NCBI RefSeq assembly: GCF_040054535.1
Contig: NC_090778.1
Span: 10,715,001 to 10,779,000 of the forward strand
Direction of reading: 5' to 3'
DNA: 64,000 nucleotides
Source: Antennarius striatus
Lineage: Eukaryota > Chordata > Actinopteri > Lophiiformes > Antennariidae
Positions within the stretch are counted from its first letter, which is position 1; each line of letters opens with the position of its first letter. A model generated the notes under the pieces. It made no database searches. It was not told the origin of the DNA and saw only the letters and a list, made by a program, of their open reading frames with translations. This document shows, one piece after another, positions 1 to 11,321 of the stretch. The position numbers were made by a program, and so were the translations under genes.

Positions 1-137
1 TGCCTCTGCATCATGTCAACCAAGTCTCTACCTTTTCCTGTCATAATGCCAACATTCAACGTCCCTACTCTCAGTCCTATACTCTTGGCGTTCCTCTTCT
101 CTTCCTACGAACACACTTTTCTCCTCTGCTTCAACCA
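1..137 (-). mobile_element. RTE-type LINE 5' fragment (endonuclease N-terminal region)
   Basis: The first ~137 bases closely match 5608-5712 inside the larger RTE-like element, in the same orientation, with scattered substitutions and a small deletion. This part encodes the start of the AP endonuclease. The fragment runs off the window's left edge, so its size is unknown. It has no intact reading frame of its own. It grades into a TATACA-rich simple repeat at about 138-250. Confidence 0.7.
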
Positions 138-300
138 TGTACATATACATATACATATACACATACAAACATACATATATAAATACCACATATAAATGTC
201 TATGTACAGTATATGTGTATGCATATGGACTGTACATGTACTGTATGTGTATGTGTGTGTGCATCTCAATGATGTCTTTAGTCTTTGTTAAGATAAACAA
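138..300. repeat. Degenerate (TATACA/TGTA)-rich simple sequence
   Basis: Alternating purine/pyrimidine sequence made of ACATAT and TGTATG words directly follows the RTE fragment. Open frames here are low-complexity and are not credible genes. Confidence 0.6.
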
Positions 301-1178
301 GCATAAAGCTTAAGTTTGATAAGGTCTAATCACTATCATCCATATTAATAGCAAATTTTTAAAAAAATCTACATCATCGTATATCATATCACATCATATA
401 TTATTTAGAAGGTTTCTTTAGACCTTTACTGTGCTGCACTTTGTCTATGATGTCTTCTAATATATAACTTTATGATTGGTTCGGAAACAAATACCTGTAG
501 TAAATATCATTACATTAGTGATCACGAACAGCAACTTTTGTAAAAACAGTCCAGAAATTTGTGGGAAAATGAGCATCAATGGGACTTAAAATTAATCCAA
601 AATGCAATACTCCATGTAAAACAAAGCAGAATAGGACAAAAGTCACCTGAGAATATACAAGTGAAGTATTCTATGAATATCAAAAAGTGCAGGGTCTTGA
701 CCTAGCTGTGCAAGAAAAATAGGTGGGGGGGGGGGCTACCGGTTATGAATGTGACTTGTTTACAAGTAGTGAGAGGAAAGAGAGGAAAGAATGGCATACT
801 TTAAAGTTATTGGATGTTCTATAGATATGAATTTCTCAAGTTATGTGGCAGAGGCCAGAGAGGAGAAACAAACAAGCCTCTTCAGGACTTCTTGCTGTGA
901 CAACCAATGACTGCAGACAAAAGTGTTTATTTTGTGAGGAAGCACTTACTTAAATACTTGTGTCAAGATGTTAACATGCTCACAATAACACACTACAGCT
1001 GAGGAGGTGTGGTATTTGCCATGTTACCCACTTAGTCTGGCATGTTAGTATGCTACATTTGTTTCCTGGCACTGAACTTAAAGTACAACTCAGGTCAATA
1101 GGAATACACTGTTGCAGGTATTAGATATTAATCCGCAGTCTGAAAATATTTTATAGACCACAGATATTTTTTTTTAAT
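301..1178. other. AT-rich intergenic DNA, no gene seen
   Basis: No coding potential or RNA gene is recognisable. The only notable feature is a short poly-G run at about 724-734. Confidence 0.5.
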
Positions 1179-1553
1179 TGATCTCTGTGCGGGCGGCACG
1201 GTGGCGCAGTGGTTAGCGCTGTTGCCTCACAACAAGGCGGGTCCGGGTTCGAGTCCTGCTCTGTGCAGAGTCCGAGCCCTCTCCACATGTCCTCGTGGGT
1301 TCTCTCCGGCTTCCTCCCACCTCCAAAAGCATGCACTTCAGGTTGATTGGCCAGTCCCAAATTGCCTGTAGGAGTGAGTGTGTTTGCGTGTTTGTATGTC
1401 TTTGTATGTGGCTCCGCAGTGCACTGGTGTCGTGCCGGGAGTGTCCCCCGCCTCACACCCTATGCCAGCTGGGATAGGCTCCAGCTCCCCATGACCCGCC
1501 ACGGCGGATACAGCGGCGGTACATGAAGATGAATGAATGAATGATCTCTGTGC
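1179..1553 (+). mobile_element. tRNA-derived SINE with 12-bp target-site duplication
   Basis: The element (1191-1541) starts GGGCGGCACGGTGGCGCAGT, and its first ~80 bases resemble tRNA, with an A-box (GTGGCGCAGTGGTTAGCG) and a B-box (GGGTTCGAGTCC). The body has the CTCCGGCTTCCTCCCACC segment and ends in a GAATGAATGAATGA tail. The 12-bp repeat TGATCTCTGTGC flanks it at 1179-1190 and 1542-1553, marking an LINE-mediated insertion. Two further full copies (35356-35652 and 47347-47711) and a fragment (about 20508-20583) lie in this window. Confidence 0.85.
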
Positions 1554-2835
1554 TTGACAAAAATGGTTTATGACAATTAATTCTGAGGACATAAAATTGG
1601 GAGATTTCTTTCAAAATCTGACCTTCTTCATTGTGCAGCTAGTAGAAAATTCAGGTTTACCAGAGTAGTTAAGATTCCATTTTCCAATTACATTTTTGTT
1701 TGACCAGAAAACAGAAAACCGGTACCCTCTTGGCCATCATAGGCATAACTTTTGACTTCGGACCACATCCTTTGAGATTTTTCACATTTCTACTTGAAAC
1801 TTGAAAACATATACCCTTACTGCACTTCATCATTTGTGAGTGACAGTGTGCCAACGTAGGTCCTCAGTGAGCTTCTTTGTCTTAGCCATGAATGTTCACA
1901 AACCAGCTGCAGAGAGCTTTTGTCTTTCCTCTGTTGAGATGATTCAAAGTGTTGTTGCCAATGAATCAGGATAATTAAGATACTTTGGAACTATCAAGAA
2001 AAACTTTCTGGTTTAATTTAAGTGAATAACTGAAGGGGCATGAATAATTTCAAGTATAACTGTATATTTAAGACTTAATTTGTAGTCTTAAATATGCAGT
2101 TAAACTTGAGAGCTGGTTGTGTCATGGTGATGGGGTGTCTTGTGGAGGAGGCATCATGTATCTCTAGCTGGTGGCATTCCTTGTGATCTATGAACCGAAT
2201 AACTTCAGTGTTGCGGACTGCATGTCATTATTAATCTATGACTAAAGAACACAGGACAAAGATCAGAAGAGCTTGTTCCTGTCTGATCAGGGGCATCCCT
2301 CCCCTAGAAATTTGTAGAAATTTCTCAATAATGGTATTCTGTGGCTCTCATTCACTGGGCCTAAATGAAAAGTTTTGTCTAATGTCAGTCTGATTTTATA
2401 AAAGGGCAGGTTCTCTTACTTTACTAAGTTTTCGACCGTGTGACAGGGTCCTTTTGTGAGTCTAAATTAACTATGACATTCAAAAACTTGGAAATGCATA
2501 TTAAAAGTTTAGATTTAAAAATGTATCTAAGTTCAGACTGGATTTATAAATGTCAGACTTGACAGGGGCAGCTTCTCAAGAAAAAGGTCAGAAAAATATC
2601 TATTAGTCAGAGTAACTTTAGAATAACGCCTGCTCTGTTATTCTAAAATTCTGTACCTCCATCTCCTCCCTCTGTCCATTTGGGGTATTACATGTGCAGT
2701 AGTACTCTCACTCTTGGAGAACATATGAGATACAATATTAACCCTGTTTTATGGGCCAATATTTAAAACTCATTCATACCTCAATAACAAAATTGGTACC
2801 AATTAAATGCTTTAAAAATGTGTAATTTAACAAGT
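1554..2835. other. Intergenic DNA, no gene seen
   Basis: AT-rich sequence without recognisable exons, RNA genes or clear repeats. Open frames are short and have no family resemblance. Confidence 0.5.
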
Positions 2836-2839
2836 GTTA

Positions 2840-5800
2840 TATCTTCTTTTCCTTTCGGCTTTTCCCTTCAGGGGTCGCCACAGCGAATCAATTGTCTCCA
2901 TCTAACCCTGTCTTCTGCATCCTCTTCTCTCACACCAACTACCTTCGTGTCCTCTTTCACTACATCCATAAACCTCCTCTTTGGCCTTCCCCTAGGCCTC
3001 CTGCCTGGCAGTTCAAAACTCGGCATCCTTCTATCAATATGTTCACTATCTCTCCTTCGGATATGTCCAAACCATCTCAGTCTTGCCTTTCTGACTTGAT
3101 CTCCAAAACCTCTAACTTGTGCTGTCCCTCTGATGTACTCATTCCTGATCCTATCCTTCCTGGTCACTCCCAGAGAGAACCTCAGCATCTTCATCTCTGC
3201 TACCTCCAGCTCTGTCTCCTGTCTTTTCCTCAGTGACACTGTCTCTAGACCAAACAACATCGCTGGTCTCACCACAGTTTTGTACAACTTTCCTCTCATT
3301 TTAGCTGAAACTCTTCTATCACACATCACACCTGACACTTTCCTCCACCTGTTCCATCCTGCCTGTACACATTTCTTCACCTCTTTTCCACACTCTCCAT
3401 TGCTCTGGACTGTTGAGCCTAAGTACTTAAAATCCTCCACCTTCTTGATCTCTTCTCCCTGTAACCTCACTCTTCCACTTGGGTCCCTCTCATTCACACA
3501 CATGTACTCTGTCTTACTGCGGCTAACCTTCATTCCTCTCCTTTCCAGGACAAACCTCCACCTCTCTAGCTTCTACTCCACCTGTTCCCTGCTCTCACTG
3601 CAGATCACAATGTCATCTGCAAACATCATAGTCCATGGAGATTCCTGTCTAACCTCGTCTGTCAGCCTGTCCATCACCATAGCGAACAAGAAGGGGCTCA
3701 GAGCTGATCCCTGATGCAGTCCCACCTCCACCTTGAACTCCTCTGTCACACCTACAGAACACCTCACCACTGTCTTACAGTCCTCATACATGTCCTGCAC
3801 CATTTTAACATACTTTTCTGCCACTCCAGACTTCCTCATACAATACCACAGTTCCTCTCTGGGCACCCTGTCATAAGCTTTCTCCAGATCTACGAAAACA
3901 CAATGCAGCTCCGTTTAGCCTTGTCTGTACTTCTCTATCAACATCCTCAAAGCAAATACTGCATCTGTAGTACTCTTTTTTGGCATGAAACCATACTGCT
4001 GCTCACAAATGCTCACATCTGCCCTTAATCTAGCTTCCACTACTCTTTCCCATAACTTCATTGTATGGCTCATCAGATTTATTCATCTGAAGTTCCCACA
4101 ACTCTGCACATCTCCCTTATTCTTAAAAATGGACACCAGCACACTTGTCCATTCCTCAGGCATTTTATCACTATTTAAGATCCTATCCTGTAACCCTAAC
4201 CCAGCCAGAAACTCTACTGCCACCTCTCCTAGACACTTCAAAACTTCTACAGGTATATCATCAGGACTGACTGCCTTTCCACTCTTCATCCTCTTCAATG
4301 CCCTCCTCACTTCATCCTGACTAATCTTTGCTACTTCCTGGTCCACCGCAGTCACCTCTTCTTGTCTTTGTTCTCTCTCATTTTCCACATTCATGAACTC
4401 TTCAAAGTACTCTTTCCATCTTCCCATCACACTACTGGCACCTGTCAAAAGACTTCCATCCCTATCCTTAATCACCCTAACCTGCTGCACATCCTTCCCA
4501 TCTCTGTCTGTCCGTCTTGCCAACCTGTATAGATGAGGCTCTCCCTCCTTACTGTCCAGCCTAGCATACAAGTCATCATAAGCCCCTAGTTTGGCCTTTG
4601 CTACCTCTACCTTCACCTTACGCTGCATCTCCCTGTACTCCTGTCTACTCTCCTCAGTCCTCTCAGTGTCCCACTTCTTCTTAGCTAACCTCTTTCTCTG
4701 TATACACTCCTGTACCTCCTCATTCCACCACCAAGTCTCATTATCCTTTCCTTCCAGATGACACACCAAGTACTCTCCTACTTGTCTCCCTGATCACATT
4801 AGCTGTAGTTGTCCAATCATCTGGAAGCACCTCCTGACACCCAAGGCTTGTCTTAACACCTTCCTAAAAGTCATGCAACACTCTTCCTTTTTCAGCTTCC
4901 ACCATTTCGTCTTCTGCTCTGCCTTTGCCCTCTTCATCTTCCTCACCACCAGAGTCATCCTACACACCACCATCCTATGCTGTTTGGCTACACTCTCGCC
5001 TACCACTACTTTGCAGTCACTGATCTCCTTCAGATTACACGGTCTACACAAGATGTAGTCTACCTGTGGGCTCCTACCACCACTCTTATAGGTCACTATA
5101 TGTTCCTGCCTCTTCTGGAAGACAGTATTCACTATAGCCGTCTCCATCCTTTTTGCAAAGTCAACCACCATCTGTCCTTCTGCGTACCTCTCCTGGTTAC
5201 CAAACCTGCACATCCACCTCCTCATCACCCCTGTTTCCTGCATCAACATGTCCATTGAAGTCTGCTCCAATGACAACTCTCTCACTTCTCGGTATGCTCT
5301 GCATTAGTTAATCAAAGTCCAACCAGAATTTTTCCTTCTCCTCCAGCTCACATCCTACCTGTGGAGCCTACCCACTAACAACGTTGAGCATCACACCTTC
5401 TATTTCTAGCTTCAGACTCATCACTCTATCTGACACTCTTTTTACCTCCAGGACATTCCTAACAAACTCCTCCTTCAAGATAACTCCTACTCCATTTCTC
5501 TTCCTATCTACACCATGATAGAACAACTTGAACCCTGCTCCTAAACTTCTAGTCTTGCTACCTTTCCACCTGGTCTCCTGGACACACAGTATGTCTACTT
5601 TCCTCCTCTGCATCATATCAACCAACTCTCTACCTTTTCCTTTCATAGTTCCAACATTCAACGACCCTACTCTCAATCCTATACTCTTGGCGTTCCTCTT
5701 CTCTCTCTTCCTACGATCACACTTTCCTCCTCTCTTTCTTCGACGAATGGTAGTCCAATTTCCACCGGCACCCTGTACAGCGCTGATGGCGGTCGTTGTT

Positions 5801-5960
5801 AACCTGGGCCTCAACCGATCCGGTATGAAAGTCATAGGTTCGATTCACATGTTTGATTTAGCAAAGGTTTCATGCCAGTTGCCCTTCCTGACGCAACCCT
5901 CTGTATTTATCTGGGCTTTGGACCGGCACAATAAGACACTGGCTTGTGTCCTCTTGTGAC
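2840..5960 (-). mobile_element. Degenerate RTE-clade LINE (endonuclease + reverse transcriptase)
   Basis: Read on the minus strand, frames follow each other in LINE order. The AP endonuclease is at 5835-5368, with SLNVGT and the catalytic-Glu motif VQETRWKG, and continues at about 5285-4794. A linker and the N-terminal reverse transcriptase follow at 4769-4083 (MKSGKAVSPDDIPVEVLK). The RT core has GLHQGSALSP and the catalytic FADDIVI at 3866-3573. The C-terminal region at 3533-2868 has FKYLGSTVQSNG, RWFGHIRRRD and RGRPKRRFMD and ends IRCGDP. The 3' end is near 2840, in the GGGAAAAGCCGAAAGG context usual for this family. Frames are broken by stops and frameshifts between these blocks, so the copy is dead. 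The 5' boundary near 5960 is approximate. The RTE assignment rests on domain order and remembered family motifs. Confidence 0.85.
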
Positions 5961-6678
5961 TACATTTATATCTTAAACATAAAATACATTTAACCACTGT
6001 GCCCAAAATTTAAACTAAACGCTAGAAAGAATGGCGTTCCTTGGCCTTTATTCTGGAATTGATGAAAGAATGAGATCACTCTTTGAAGTTGTCAGTTAAA
6101 TGAAGACATAACAGACACCAATTCATTTCACTGAGAAATAGGGTAGTGAAAGAAATAAGAAAATCTAAAGCTGACTTTTTCATTATTGCTTTGAATATTG
6201 CAAAGGGAAATTCTAAAATACCCTGGAATTATATTAAAAGACTACAGCATGATTCCCACACAAACAAACAAAAAAAATCTAATGCAAATTCAATTAAATT
6301 GAAACATCCTGACATCCTGAACCTCAAATGATAGCTGATGCTTTTAACAACTACTTCACTGAATCTGTGTCAGAAATCTCTGATAAATTTACTGTAAAAC
6401 AAAGGACGGAATACCCTAAATTGTCTGCAATGCAGTCCTTTACCCTTACAAATATCACTGAGACCAAAGTTATCAATTTAATTCAATCACTCAAACCATC
6501 AAAAGCAAAGGATGTTTTTGGAATGGACACAAACATGCTCAAAGATCTAGGCTCAGCTCTGGCCAGCCCTACTGCTTCAATCATTTACATCCCGCTTCAA
6601 AAAAGTGATGTGTTATAATTATCAGCGTTTATGTGTTCATCTGTTAGTCTTTTCGTCCATGCATCCGTTAGTCCATCA

Positions 6679-6996
<318 letters not shown>

Positions 6997-7208
6997 ATAT
7001 GGACAGGGTTCAATTAGGGATGCGGAGGCTTTCAGACAGTTGCAGATAGACAGATGAAACAAAAAGCACATTACTCAGGCAGCAAAGGGGATGAAAATGA
7101 GATGATGATCTTGACCTTGAGAAAACTAGGTCAAGATTAAATTTTAACTTTTGACACTCAGGAACCGGATAAGATAGAAAGACGGGGGAGAAGGCCAGTG
7201 TGACTAAG

Positions 7209-7300
7209 ACCATAGATCAAAGCTCGTGCTTTGATCTGTGAAAGTAGGTCAGAACACTAGCTTTGATTTTTGACCTATGCAAGTAGGTCAGAATAAAATT
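7209..7300. repeat. Short hairpin and imperfect tandem unit
   Basis: GATCAAAGC and GCTTTGATC form a 9-bp stem around TCGT (about 7215-7236). GTAGGTCAGAA then occurs twice about 50 bp apart, each preceded by a CTTTGAT-containing segment. It probably belongs to a dispersed repeat that interrupts the LINE; the family was not recognised. Confidence 0.5.
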
Positions 7301-7878
7301 TTGAATTCAGGGGTATGCGGGATGTTGCTGTCTCTGACTGCATTGGTTCTTGTTAATTGTTCAATTTTATCTGGTCACTTTCCAAAGGTTTGGAAAACTG
7401 CTGTTGTTACCCTCACCTTTATATCTGTTGACTCAACTTCTCTGCATAACTAACGACGAATAAGCACTCTTCCGGCCATTTCCAAAATTGCAGAAAAACG
7501 GGTGGCAAGGCAGAATTTCTATCACTTAAAAGATCTGCTCCCCTTCTCTCCATGCCATGCAGTTTGGTTTAAGATCCAAGCCTTCCACTGAAATGGCTAC
7601 ATGCCTCTTCACTGAGCAAATAAAATCTTTTCTGAACAAGGGTGGAGTTGTAGGCGCAGTATTTTTGGACCTTAGGAAAGTATTTGATGCAGTAAATCTG
7701 TCCTTCTTACCAAGATCTTAAAATTCAACTTCTCTCACAACGCTGTGAGCTGGATTGAATCATATCTGCATGATCAAACACAATCTGTATCAGTTAACAA
7801 CTGATTCTCTTGGGCTTACCTCCGGAGTCCCTCAGGGATTAATATTAGGCTCCCTTTTACTTAGTCTTTATATAAATG

Positions 7879-8259
7879 ATTTGAAGAAGAAGAAGAAGAA
7901 GTATATTTTATTGATCCCCGCAAGGGGAAGTTACAAAGTCACTTGGTTAGTTGACAAGTATACAGGGCCCCTGAACACAGCACACAAGGGGGCCTGTAAG
8001 CATGCAGTTAGTACAATCACATCAAACTACACACATCAGGGAGGCAGAGTGACGGGCAGCGGCTTCGGAACGCGCCCCAGTTTGAGCAGCTTGTAGGGGG
8101 GACGGCGCCTTGCTCAAAGGCGCCTCGGCAGTAGCTGGGAGGCTGTCAGCTCACACTCCTGGTGACATTATGGCAGGAGCGGGACTCAATCCGCCGATGG
8201 CTGAGGCGATCCGTCTACGAGACATCTGCTCTACCGCTTAGCCACTGCCGCCCCATTTG
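7879..8259 (-). mobile_element. tRNA-derived SINE inserted into the LINE ORF (5-bp TSD)
   Basis: Minus-strand SINE with its tRNA-like head at the right end. GGGGCGGCAGTGGCTAAGCG carries the A-box and GGATTGAGTCCC the B-box. Its tail, next to an AGAAGAAG run, has the CTTGCGGGGATCAATAAA-type ending. ATTTG flanks it at 7879-7883 and 8255-8259. The same family occurs on the plus strand at about 51907-52290. Removing the insert and one ATTTG gives ...Asn-Asp-Leu-Pro..., the continuous LINE reading frame. Confidence 0.85.
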
Positions 8260-8499
8260 CCTACTGTTTGTCCTAACGCTGAATGCTTAATGTATGCAGA
8301 CGACACGGTTTTCTTTGTTCATGGTCCTTACAAAGACACTGTTGCTGCTAAACTCATTAAAACAATGTCCTGTGTTACAACTTGGTTGCAGGAGTGCTGT
8401 CTACAGCTAAACGTTTCTAAAACGGTAGGCGTGTATTTCACCAAAATAGAGAATCACCTGAACCTGACATGTAAGTTAATGGAGAAAAAATACAAATTG

Positions 8500-8762
8500 T
8501 CAGCTGTTATGTCCTCTTATACTGTTTAGGCTGCACATTATTTGAATGCATGCACTACTCTTTTGCACCACATGGTGTCACTGTGGGAAGCCTGCCTGTA
8601 GGGGTTCTAAGGGATGAAGTGAAGAAGTGGGGAGAGAGGAAGTGACAGGTACGGCATGCGATGATGTGAAGTGATGCTGATACACAAAAACAAAGAATTG
8701 TCGATTGAAATAGAATCCATGTCTAAAGTCTCTTCATTCTAACCGTCAACCTCTACATCAGC
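8500..8762. mobile_element. Solo LTR (253 bp) with 5-bp TSD TCAGC
   Basis: The segment at 8505-8757 begins TGTTATG and ends CTCTACA, the TG...CA ends of an LTR. TCAGC flanks it at 8500-8504 and 8758-8762. It has no internal coding DNA, so it looks like a solo LTR left by recombination between two LTRs. Joining across one TCAGC restores the LINE peptide QIVSQYKYLG, which confirms both boundaries. The LTR family is unknown. Confidence 0.8.
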
Positions 8763-9345
8763 CAATATAAATATCTTGGGTTAATACAGTAATAGATTCA
8801 CAGCTTTCCTTTAAAGCCCTTATTGACAGATTGAGTAAAAAATCAGATTAAATCTCACAAATTTTTGTGAAATTCAAAATGAAATGTCAACTGTATCCGC
8901 AAAAGTGTACAGTACTTGCATTCAATGATTTCAGTCACTTCAACTATTACCTAAGCAGTTGGTCCCAGGCTGGTCAGAGTGCAAAAAAAAAAAAACAACA
9001 TTAAAAGTTTCGTACAAACAAGCAATTAAAGTTATGGATAAAAAACCTAGGCACTGTCATCACTGTGCAATTCTAAAAAATAAATAAAATACAGCCTTTT
9101 AGACTGGGACAGTCTTCACATATTTGCAGATTTAAATCTGACTTATAAAGTACTGCATGATTTGGCTCCAGACCCTCTGGCAGAGTTCATCAGCCAAACA
9201 AACAGCTCTGAGCGTGTCACTGTCAGAGGTCGCTGTTTCACTCCTCTGCGCAGGAGCCCGTTCAGGTAGTCGGCCTGGTCAGTGAGGAGCGCCAGTGAGT
9301 GGAACTCATTACCTGAGGAGGTTAAACTACAGTATCTATCTCTAT

Positions 9346-9915
9346 TATATCTATGTGTTTATGCATTTGTTTTGCAGTGTCCATCACACAGCTCTTGTAG
9401 TGTAATTGCAAAATCCCTAGATTTGATAACTACCCTCTGACTGCACTAACCTCCACACGTAGCCGAATCTTTTAGCCCAAACTTTATTCTTCCGGTTTAC
9501 CTGCAGGATCGCAAGAAAGCGTCACGCGATGACGTGTTCCTCCCAGTCGGGAGTGCTGCCGCAATGAATGATGGGAATTACCTCGGTCCACCGCTCATCT
9601 CCGTTCACGTGAACAGTCCGGTTATCATGGGTACCGACTGGGAAACCGCTGACGGCGTAAAAACTCTCGCGGAATTGGCTAAAAATATGACCCAAAATGC
9701 TAACGTATAGCTATTTCCGGGACAACGTTTGGCGGTGGCGAGCACGACGAGTAGCGAAGTGATTAGTGGAAACATTTAGGAGTAAACTAGCTGGTCTGTC
9801 GTTTGGTTTGATTCGGGTTTCCACTGCTGCTGTAGCTGGACGCATGTCGCTAGCTGTCTGCTGACTGACAGCCTCCCGCTTGTCACATGGAAAAAAACAC
9901 CGTTTAATCTGGAGG
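9346..9915 (+). promoter_or_regulatory. Probable rufy3 upstream promoter and 5' UTR
   Basis: The 400 bases before the first rufy3 ATG are richer in G, C and CpG than the flanks. They contain CRE-like TGACGTG near 9530 and a palindromic E-box, TTCACGTGAA, at 9604-9613. No TATA box is evident. The position and composition fit a CpG-type promoter; the start site cannot be placed from sequence alone. Confidence 0.45.
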
Positions 9916-10171
9916 ATGGCGGAGCGGGCGAGTCCTCCTGGACCCACAGCTCTACCATCATCTGCTGGGTTTTCAGGCTCCCAGAGACAAAATTCTTCAG
10001 ATGAAAACGGACACGTTGACAGTCCGGATGAGACTCTTTCTCCCACTTCGGTGATTTACTTTAAGGAGGCGTTGAACTCATCAAACTTGAGATATGGGAA
10101 GCCTGTGTCGCCGACTCCCTCTCTTCGACAGTATGACTTCAGGATTGAAAGAATTGAGTCAAAGCGCCGCA
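9916..10171 (+). CDS. rufy3: rufy3 alternative first coding exon (N-terminal 85-aa extension form)
   Basis: ATG at 9916 (context GGAGGATGG) opens 85 codons plus one base, closed by a strong donor (A|GTAAGT at 10172). The phase matches the common exon at 13939, where the split codon becomes Asn. The peptide is Ser/Pro-rich at its start and ends with a basic stretch, [10 protein letters not shown]. It replaces the 59 residues encoded at 11818-11995. An in-frame TTG at 9880 was not preferred because the ATG at 9916 has a good context. Confidence 0.8.
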
Positions 10172-10704
10172 GTAAGTGTTAACGAACTCCTGGTCACTAA
10201 GTTAACTAGTCAGCTTCTTGAACAACTCATAAATTACCTGTAGTGTGAGTTGTTGTTAGCTTGTTAGTGACTCAAAATGATTAAATGTAACATGACCTTG
10301 ATCGTAGGTTAATGTTCAACTTCTACTTTATTTGTAAGAATGCCGAAAACACTTTAGCATGAAACTTACAAGTTTATGTGCTTATTATGGAACAGATAAC
10401 TAATATCAACTAGTTGCGCACCTCCCTTCGTTAGTGTTGTGTTTCCGGTCACGTGATGTTTAACAATAGCTAACACTGAGCTAACATTGCTGCTAAACAG
10501 ACCAAACCCTTCTAAACGTCATAACTTGAACTTTTGTTGCCATGGTTTCACACGCAAATTAAAATTAGCCTAATTACGCTGAAAGTAGAAAGTTTCCTCT
10601 GTGATTTTATTGTTTCATCACATAAGTAGAAGAAAAGCATGAGAACAGGATGAGGTATGAGGAGATCAACAATGCTGCTGGCTATAAACCTACGATCACT
10701 CATG

Positions 10705-10784
<80 letters not shown>

Positions 10785-11274
10785 ACACACACGTTGACCG
10801 AATCTATTTATGTGTGAGGTATTGTTCAGATCAAACTATTTTCAGTGTTATCTTTGACTTTGGGAAGTGAATGTGTTTTCACAATTGTTTTCCCATTATC
10901 AGTCTGAATTATCAGACTGATAATGGGAAATGTCTGGTATTGTCTGTTGACTTATTAAAAAAAAACGTGAAAAGGGAACAATTATCTCAAAGACACGTTT
11001 TCCATTTGCATGTCATTTTCATGTTATGTGGAAAGGGTTTTGTTAGTCAGTTATCAAAGAGGTTTTTCTAGCGGGTAGACTATAGACAATCTTATACTGA
11101 TGGCTCCAAAGGTTGCTTGATTTTCTTAATTATTCTGCTGGAACCTAAATAAAACTATATGATCAAAATCTAGATCCTGGATATTTTGTTGCTCACTGCT
11201 GCTGATGTTTTGAGATTGAGAGACTAATGAGTCCTTTACTTCATCATTAGCATTGCCTGAGTCTTCACTCCCCC

Positions 11275-11321
<47 letters not shown>

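Noticed and set aside
2818..5958. Plus-strand open frames of 93-193 aa
   Set aside because: They lie opposite the minus-strand LINE coding blocks and have no motif of their own.
9880..9915. Earlier rufy3 start at 9880
   Set aside because: The codon there is TTG; the first ATG in this frame with good context is at 9916.
10548..10790. Cys-Val repeat protein
   Set aside because: Artefact of a (CA)n tract; same for frames at 11126-11374, 25151-25492 and 46555-46878.
10889..10930. microRNA precursor
   Set aside because: A 19-bp perfect stem with a 4-nt loop is too short for a usual pre-miRNA; the hairpin at 38340-38379 fails for the same reason.
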